A stretch of DNA of 49,042 nucleotides from Ruminococcus sp. (lineage in GTDB: Bacteria > Bacillota > Clostridia > Oscillospirales > Acutalibacteraceae), in assembly GCA_017481885.1 (NCBI GenBank), contig JAFUOM010000100.1, forward strand, positions 1 through 49,042. Direction: 5' to 3'. The position numbers were made by a program, and so were the translations under genes. The notes beneath the pieces were generated by a model. It was not told where the DNA came from. It saw only the letters and a program-made list of their open reading frames with translations, and did no database searches. Shown here piece by piece: positions 43,845 through 49,042 of this stretch; positions within the stretch are counted from its first letter, which is position 1; the number at the start of each line of letters is the position of its first letter.

Positions 43845-46316
43845 TTATGCTTTTGTTCTCAAGTCGATTACGCTTCTGACTTTTCCACCGCCGGTACTAA
43901 AGACAAATTCATCTTTATTCTGCTTTACTATTTTCACAACGCCAGTTTCATCAGTAAGACATTCTTCGATTTCGGCATAGTTTTGCTTTAATATCATCAA
44001 AGCATCATCTTCAGATACTGAAAGGTCGTTTTCAACAGCGATAGTCATAGTGCTCATACCATCATAACTGAGTGTTACCTGAACAAAACCTGTGTAACCC
44101 ATTTTTTCTGCAAATATATGCTTGATATTTTTATAATTTACGTAGTTTGTAGCAAATTTGAATATATCTCCGAATCTGCCAAGAAGCTCAAATCTTTTGG
44201 CTAGTCTGCCACATTCACACGGCTCTTTCACCCATCTTCCAAGGTCACCGATTTCATATCGTTTAATGTCGATATTCTCCTGATCAATCGGAGTCCACAC
44301 AAGTCTGCCGATCTCGTCACCCTCTACAGGTTCATCGCAATCCAGTTTGAGTATTTCAAGATATTTGGTTGCTACTACGTGATGCACACTACCCTGACAA
44401 TGCTCGCAAGCGTAACCCATAGAACCAATCTCGTTGCATCCGTAAGCTAATGAACCTACTCGTTTTATGTTAAAGTTTTCTTTAAGATACTCAATCTGTG
44501 CAGGGTCAAAATGCTCACCACCATAAAGCACTGTTTCAATCCCACCATACTCTTTCAACGCATCAGCTTGCTCTTTAAACAGTCTTAATAAATATGTAGG
44601 CATACCCATAATCACGTTGACTTTGTTAAGAACAATTTCATTAACAACGTGCTTCATATCCATTTCAGCGGTCATAGGAAGCTGAATGATATCAGCAGAT
44701 TTGAGCGCCTCATAAATACTGATAAAGCCACCGTACAAGCCGCCGCTGTAAAACAGATTCATACATACGTCCTTTTTAGGGTCGACTCCTGCAGCGATGA
44801 TAAATCTGCTTGCTTCATCGTATGTCATCTGTGCATCTTCATAAGTGTGCGGAGCATACTTTGCGTTACCGCTACTGCCACCACTCTTTAAAAGCAGGTA
44901 GCCTTTATCTTTAATTTCTCTTTTTGCTGGGAAATCGTCTTTTCTGAGAAGTGGTGTACCCTCTTCAAAAGGCGGTTTTATATCTGTTTGCATCTCACTG
45001 AGAGACATACTGCCTTTTGGAAGACTATCGTTTATAAGACTAATTCTCTTCAGATAGCGTGTCATTGCGTAAACACCGTCGTGTGGTTCACCAGTGTAAC
45101 CACTCATCATAAGACCAGGCTGTGTTATTCTATTGACACCACCTGCAAGTAATAATCTGCTTAGAGGTACAATTTCCTCTTTGCCACAACTAAGACCAAC
45201 GCTCTGTAAATAGGAACGGAAAGGTCTTAACATTTCAATAATATCGGCTCTGTTTATCGCTTTAACAATAACTGTTCGATACAACGGCGATGCACAAAGT
45301 TCACTGTCGAATTTAACAAATATACGACAACCATCACCATCAAGCAGTTTTGCATCGCTCATCACTTCTTCAAGGTAGCACATTCTTGTTTGTGCTGTTA
45401 GCTCAGCCTGCTCAGCCTGTGACATTGGATGAAGCGGATAGGTATATGACACAGACTGCAATTCATCCATCAGTGTCTTTGCAAACTCAACAAGTTCATC
45501 CTTGCTATCAGTTTCATAATAAACGAGCTGAGGTGCACTGCACGCCTGCTGGTCGTTTACGCAAACATCTTCGGCAAGGCCTCTTAACTTTTCTTTTGTT
45601 GTACCAGCTTTTGTAAAATAAGCAAAGCTGATGCGGTTGCCCCACTCAACAATATTAACGCCTGATGGTGCAAGACTACGAACACCTTTTACTGCGTTGT
45701 CAGAACCCCATACTGCAACTGTATTGCAAAGGCTGAACATTACGGTGAGCAAGCCCTTATCCTTAGACGAAAGAGGGAAAACATAGAAATACGGACAAAG
45801 ACTGCTGTCGATTTCGCAAAGTTTCTCCACGAGTTTCATAGCAACCTTATGTGCACCACTCGCTGTTTTTATGATATTTATGTTTCCTGTGAGAATACCT
45901 TCAACGGAGCTAAAAAACGGAAGCATAGCATCATTTGAGCTTGTTACGTGACCTAAAACACCAACCGGCATCCATCCCTCAAATTCATCCTCACGGGTGC
46001 TTAACCTGTTAATCTCAAATGGAAAACCTTTGAGCTCACGTTTAATCTTTTTGAACAGTTCTTCTGCAGACAAAACATAGATTGATTCCTGCTTTATTTG
46101 AAGTGCTTCTTCCTTAGAAAAGCCGAGTTCCATCAACTCTTCAAGCAAAAACGATTCTTCGCTGACAATATATTTTCCGAGTTTATCAAGACTGCTTATA
46201 ACTCTTCTTATATCAGGAGTGCCTAATGTAAGGTCAGCACAAATAAGTTCATTAATATTATCAAAACAGTTTTCTTTTTCAAGTACTGTTCTTTTACCTC
46301 TGATGATAAATTCCAT
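43845..46316 (-). CDS. LuxC-like acyl reductase fused to PaaK-like adenylating domain
   Basis: The protein has 823 residues, starting at ATG 46316 behind AGGAGGG; the longer frame would overlap the upstream gene. Residues about 1-450 match LuxC, the NADPH-dependent fatty acyl reductase: WMPVGVLGHVTSSNDAML, SGVNIVEWGNR and the catalytic Cys 259 in VNDQQACSAPQ. Residues about 455-823 form a PaaK-like adenylating domain with KSGGSSGNAKYAP at 477-489, NLFYSGGLYGG and YEIGDLGRW. The fusion would let one protein activate a carboxylate and reduce an acyl group to an aldehyde. It lies 13 bp downstream of the LuxE-like gene. No luciferase genes are seen. Confidence 0.85.
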   Translation of the reverse strand: MEFIIRGKRTVLEKENCFDNINELICADLTLGTPDIRRVISSLDKLGKYIVSEESFLLEELMELGFSKEEALQIKQESIYVLSAEELFKKIKRELKGFPFEINRLSTREDEFEGWMPVGVLGHVTSSNDAMLPFFSSVEGILTGNINIIKTASGAHKVAMKLVEKLCEIDSSLCPYFYVFPLSSKDKGLLTVMFSLCNTVAVWGSDNAVKGVRSLAPSGVNIVEWGNRISFAYFTKAGTTKEKLRGLAEDVCVNDQQACSAPQLVYYETDSKDELVEFAKTLMDELQSVSYTYPLHPMSQAEQAELTAQTRMCYLEEVMSDAKLLDGDGCRIFVKFDSELCASPLYRTVIVKAINRADIIEMLRPFRSYLQSVGLSCGKEEIVPLSRLLLAGGVNRITQPGLMMSGYTGEPHDGVYAMTRYLKRISLINDSLPKGSMSLSEMQTDIKPPFEEGTPLLRKDDFPAKREIKDKGYLLLKSGGSSGNAKYAPHTYEDAQMTYDEASRFIIAAGVDPKKDVCMNLFYSGGLYGGFISIYEALKSADIIQLPMTAEMDMKHVVNEIVLNKVNVIMGMPTYLLRLFKEQADALKEYGGIETVLYGGEHFDPAQIEYLKENFNIKRVGSLAYGCNEIGSMGYACEHCQGSVHHVVATKYLEILKLDCDEPVEGDEIGRLVWTPIDQENIDIKRYEIGDLGRWVKEPCECGRLAKRFELLGRFGDIFKFATNYVNYKNIKHIFAEKMGYTGFVQVTLSYDGMSTMTIAVENDLSVSEDDALMILKQNYAEIEECLTDETGVVKIVKQNKDEFVFSTGGGKVRSVIDLRTKA

Positions 46317-46329
46317 AATAACCCTCCTA

Positions 46330-47448
46330 TCAACGTTTAAGAAGTTCGCTTGCAGTGATAGCACAACTCTTTGCTGCACTAGTTCCGGCTCTGCCTAAAA
46401 TTTCCATATACGGAGTCTTTATACCACAGCCACACTCTTCTCCAGGATGCAACACTGCCATATCACCCATCAAAACAGAAACTGCAGGCACACTCATCAG
46501 ATGAGGTGTAATGAAATTAGCAAAACCAGCCTCACCATACGGCAACGGCTCAAGGGTTCTAACATCACGGATTATCATTCTGCTGTACACAGGAATATGG
46601 AAATGGTGATTCGGGCATTCAAAGTAAGGCACAGAATGTTCTGTTGAACCATAGCCGTCTCTGCAATTTTCAGATGGAATACCCAACATTTCTTCAACTA
46701 AGGCATATAGCTCTGTTTTCTGAATCTGCTTATCGGCATAGCCTTTCCAACCGCCACCAAGCATAGTCATAGACTTTTTGTTCAGTTTCAAAGGACGGTG
46801 TCCTGTATCCTTCATCTGTTTTACAGTAAAGTAAAGGAATGACGGAAAACCGAATATTCTGACAGGAAGTCCTTGTCTTTCGTACTCTTCAAGTGCACTG
46901 ATTGTTCCGTACACATCAAAGTCGTGACCCTGACCGTTGTATCTCAGAGCAAAGAAAGTTTCATTTACAGGCGCATAACTAAGCAAACCAAGGTCGGTTT
47001 TTGCAGTACCGAGGTTTTTGCTGATTTCAGCCGGCTCGTAAGTAAACAGGATATAATTTGTAGGCTCATCAGACAAGAACCCAAAATAACGAAACTCGTT
47101 TTCAATCATAGCGTTACCGAAATCGTATGTATCCTGGTCGAAAAACATCTGGCTCTTCTGTCCACTGGTTCCTGAACTTGTAGCGTGAAAAACAACATCT
47201 TCTTCAGGAATACTCATCACAACATACTTTTTGAAAAAGTTAGCGTGTATCAGTGGAATTTTCTCAAGGTCTGATTCACACTTTATATCTTCGACCTTTA
47301 TACCCGAAGACTCCATCAGATTCCTGAAAAACTCATTATTCTCAGTGTGTTGTGTAAGACACTCCCTCATAGCGTCCATAAAAACTTTAGATGAACCTTC
47401 GTGGTAATAAACATCTTTTAATTCAAGTAACTCTTTTCTGGCTGACAT
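46330..47448 (-). CDS. LuxE-like acyl-protein synthetase
   Basis: The protein has 372 residues, the LuxE length. LuxE activates fatty acids as acyl-adenylates and holds the acyl group on a cysteine near the C-terminus before passing it to LuxC. Here the phosphate-binding loop is HATSSGTSGQKSQMF (about 88-102), and LGGGWKGY, DGYGSTEHSVPYFEC and a Cys at residue 362 in AAKSCAITASELLKR match the family layout. ATG 47448 follows GAGGTGATTTGT; the frame could start three codons upstream. It is the first gene of the operon and lies 13 bp before the LuxC fusion, so the LuxE-LuxC pair is complete. Confidence 0.88.
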   Translation of the reverse strand: MSARKELLELKDVYYHEGSSKVFMDAMRECLTQHTENNEFFRNLMESSGIKVEDIKCESDLEKIPLIHANFFKKYVVMSIPEEDVVFHATSSGTSGQKSQMFFDQDTYDFGNAMIENEFRYFGFLSDEPTNYILFTYEPAEISKNLGTAKTDLGLLSYAPVNETFFALRYNGQGHDFDVYGTISALEEYERQGLPVRIFGFPSFLYFTVKQMKDTGHRPLKLNKKSMTMLGGGWKGYADKQIQKTELYALVEEMLGIPSENCRDGYGSTEHSVPYFECPNHHFHIPVYSRMIIRDVRTLEPLPYGEAGFANFITPHLMSVPAVSVLMGDMAVLHPGEECGCGIKTPYMEILGRAGTSAAKSCAITASELLKR

Positions 47449-47478
47449 ACAAATCACCTCTCTGATTTTATAGATATT

Positions 47479-47506
47479 ATTATACTATAAAACAACCGAA
47501 AATCAA
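47479..47506 (-). promoter_or_regulatory. Possible promoter of the LuxE/LuxC/MATE operon
   Basis: On the reverse strand TTGATT (47506-47501), 16 bp, TATAAT (47484-47479), 31 bp before the start codon. The spacing is short, so the call is tentative. The rest of the region to 47645 has no gene. Confidence 0.5.
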
Positions 47507-47645
47507 TTGTATTGTATTAAAAATGCACAAAAAAGTACTGTATTTGAACATATAAATATCAAAAACTCTGTGTAAAACTAAGACAATCAAAAACTGTTGC
47601 GTATTAAAGCCACATCGGAATCCTAAAAACAAAAAGCATATAATG

Positions 47646-47678
47646 AAAAAAGATGCCTTACTACTTAAGCAAGGCATC
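47646..47678 (-). terminator. Intrinsic terminator of the 47707 dockerin gene
   Basis: GATGCCTT (47652-47659) pairs with AAGGCATC (47671-47678), followed on the reverse strand by TTTTTTC. Confidence 0.85.
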
Positions 47679-47706
47679 CTGAAATTAATATGAATTTAGA
47701 ATAATA

Positions 47707-48714
47707 TTAAGAGTCAATTTCGGCTATTTCACTCTGTACCGCAGTTGCGTCCATAATTGTAACAAACCCGTCCCTATCTTTATCTTCCGGTCTTGTCACG
47801 CAAACGACATCTTTATACTCGTCAATACCGGCAAGCAGGCTCTGTATAGCGGTAGCATCCATAATAGTAATACTAAAATCATAGTCCGCATCACCAATAG
47901 CGTAAACATAAGGTAACTCCATGGCCAATAAATCCATATGCAGAACTTTTAAATCATAAGCTTCTCTCAGAGTACGCAACACGCCTCTTTCTGTAGTAAC
48001 AAAAAGTCCTGTCGGGTTATCTTCACTGTGAGTGTAAGGTGAGCCGATAATCAAAAAATCATCAATTATTAATTCACTTTTTTCGTCTGATTCTATTTGT
48101 CCTCCTCTAAACAATGCGTATAATTCATCAATACCGTAGAAATCAATGTCAACAAGTTCATCAGTTGTGTTTTTAAGATACTCTTCATTATATATCTCTC
48201 TAGAAAACTTTTCAGGTTGAGCATGGAAAGGCGCATCAGGTCCTGGTGTAGATATAGATACTCCCAAAACTTCATCATAAGCTTCAAGTCTTTTAATATC
48301 TGGTGCTGTCAAATAAGCACCAAAAGCGCCTAAATATCCGCTATAGCCTAAAAACGAATCCTCAGGGGCTCCGAATTTATTATAGAAAAAATACTTCATT
48401 ATTTCTAATTTCTGATTTTCAATCTCTGTACGATAATCCATAAACTCGTACATAACATCATATCTATACTGTTGATCATTCTCATAACGAACCAGATCAT
48501 GACCGTTACGCCACATATATTCCCACCTTTCCATGGTTTTTACGCCAGTGTAAATCTCAACAGTAACACTGAATTGCCTAGTATCGTTATAACCCGCGAG
48601 ATAATCGTGCGTTCTTTGAGGATATTTTCTGCCACCTGTTAAAGCTGAAGTTGGAACCAGCGCAACAGAACAAACAAAAGCTATAATAAGCATAAAAGAA
48701 ATAATCCTTTTCAT
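47707..48714 (-). CDS. Secreted dockerin protein with possible inhibitor-I9-like region
   Basis: The protein has 335 residues with a signal peptide (to about PTSALTG). Residues about 45-155 have a pattern reminiscent of subtilisin propeptide/inhibitor I9 domains: FSVTVEIYTG, then GAFGAYLTAPDIKRLEAYDE and VLGVSIST, which matches the compact alpha-beta core. A second domain (about 160-270) is not recognised. The C-terminal dockerin has loops DADYDFSITIMD and DKDRDGFVTIMD, the first without the usual Gly. The gene is monocistronic, ending in a strong terminator. The I9 resemblance is tentative. Confidence 0.8.
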   Translation of the reverse strand: MKRIISFMLIIAFVCSVALVPTSALTGGRKYPQRTHDYLAGYNDTRQFSVTVEIYTGVKTMERWEYMWRNGHDLVRYENDQQYRYDVMYEFMDYRTEIENQKLEIMKYFFYNKFGAPEDSFLGYSGYLGAFGAYLTAPDIKRLEAYDEVLGVSISTPGPDAPFHAQPEKFSREIYNEEYLKNTTDELVDIDFYGIDELYALFRGGQIESDEKSELIIDDFLIIGSPYTHSEDNPTGLFVTTERGVLRTLREAYDLKVLHMDLLAMELPYVYAIGDADYDFSITIMDATAIQSLLAGIDEYKDVVCVTRPEDKDRDGFVTIMDATAVQSEIAEIDS

Positions 48715-48744
48715 AATATCGCCTCCACTAAGTTAACTATACTA

Positions 48745-48772
48745 AATATATCACATAATAGTATAAATTCAA
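48745..48772 (-). promoter_or_regulatory. Possible promoter of the 47707 dockerin gene
   Basis: On the reverse strand TTGAAT (48772-48767), 16 bp, TATATT (48750-48745), 31 bp before the start codon. The -10 is imperfect and the spacer short. Confidence 0.45.
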
Positions 48773-48866
48773 TACGACTTATAATAATGGTCAAATTCTT
48801 AAAGAAGCAAGATAAAAACATGATGCAAAAAACAAATAATCTTACAAAAAATAATAGTATTAACAA

Positions 48867-48896
48867 ATAAAAAAGACCATATCCTAAGATATGGCC
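48867..48896 (-). terminator. Intrinsic terminator of a gene entering from the right edge
   Basis: On the reverse strand GGCCATATC (48896-48888) pairs with GATATGGTC (48883-48875), one G-T pair, then TTTTTTTATTTG. Confidence 0.8.
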
Positions 48897-48981
48897 ATTA
48901 TTACGAGTAAGTTTACCAGAGCAAAACAGGTCAAAATACCAAAGTAGAATACAATCGTATTACAAGAATATTGTAATAGGT

Positions 48982-49041
48982 TTAGTTTTCACGATTGATA
49001 TAGTGCTGTATATTATCGGAAATATTCATCAAGATTTCTCT
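48982..49041 (-). CDS. Possible C-terminal end of a gene beyond the window
   Basis: On the reverse strand only one frame is open to the window edge. It gives REILMNISDNIQHYINREN and a stop at 48984-48982, followed 85 bp later by a T-tract terminator. With 19 residues the protein cannot be identified, and it may be chance. Confidence 0.35.
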   Translation of the reverse strand, partial: REILMNISDNIQHYINREN

Positions 49042-49042
49042 A

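Noticed and set aside
39441..47448. Bioluminescence (lux) operon
   Set aside because: LuxC and LuxE are present but luxA, luxB and luxD are absent, so light production is not supported.
1..49042. CRISPR arrays, tRNA or rRNA genes, complete insertion sequences
   Set aside because: I found no regularly spaced direct repeats, cloverleaf-like stretches, rRNA sequence or transposase frames while reading; a tRNAscan or ISfinder run would be needed to exclude them formally.

Overview
The window looks like a chromosomal segment of a low-GC, spore-forming gut Firmicute of the Ruminococcaceae/Oscillospirales type. The evidence is a spoIIR gene, AddAB rather than RecBCD, a Firmicute-style 6S RNA, and four secreted proteins ending in type I dockerin modules (IMDAT/IMDVT calcium-loop pairs). 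This placement is an inference from gene content; no 16S or marker phylogeny could be run.

Region 1 (1-16.1 kb) is a secreted-protein and envelope locus. A partial secreted beta-helix-like protein (reverse strand) and a DUF5067 lipoprotein (forward) are divergently transcribed from 1.98-2.32 kb. A ten-gene reverse-strand run (12,052 down to 2,963) encodes small zinc-ribbon proteins, an SPFH protein, a DUF4428/zinc-ribbon protein, a double DUF5067 lipoprotein, a TFIIB-like zinc-ribbon membrane protein, a TPM-domain protein, a dockerin protein, a lipoprotein and a DUF6935-like protein. SPFH, zinc ribbon and TPM recall the Bacillus YdjGHI envelope-stress module, but no PspA is present. Divergent from it is a membrane protein with a seven-helix sensor-like N-terminus and a C-terminal LuxR helix-turn-helix, followed by a five-repeat InlB/dockerin protein and a DUF4428 protein. 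Four promoters in this region share an architecture I do not recognise: a GTGTGRGGAC element replaces the -35 at 17-18 bp from a perfect TATAAT, an inverted box usually lies about 21-22 bp upstream, and a tandem pair of CCCACAC boxes with 12-bp period lies either 42/54 or about 52/64 bp upstream. The membrane LuxR protein is the obvious candidate to read these sites. This is the strongest candidate for an undescribed system.

Region 2 (16.1-38.8 kb) is mostly housekeeping: a broken Phd/YefM antitoxin remnant, a DUF4349 lipoprotein, addB-addA, spoIIR, ispE, an aminotransferase with an overlapping Lrp/AsnC gene, a LURP-one-like protein, glutamine-dependent NAD synthetase, and two cell-surface polysaccharide genes. 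On the forward strand are DUF1292, 6S RNA, a glycerol-3-phosphate dehydrogenase, and glnA. The glnA reading frame is interrupted by a single in-frame TAA, after which the frame continues for 65 recognisable codons.

Region 3 (38.8-49.0 kb) holds a tight five-gene operon (47,448 to 39,441): LuxE-like acyl-protein synthetase, LuxC acyl reductase fused to a PaaK-like adenylating domain, MATE exporter with a degenerate RsbW-like ATPase tail, an RsbW-like/GNAT fusion, and a free PaaK-like ligase. No luciferase or carrier protein is present, so this is probably an acyl activation, reduction and export pathway of unknown product. A dockerin protein with a possible inhibitor-I9-like region and the 3' end of a further gene close the window.
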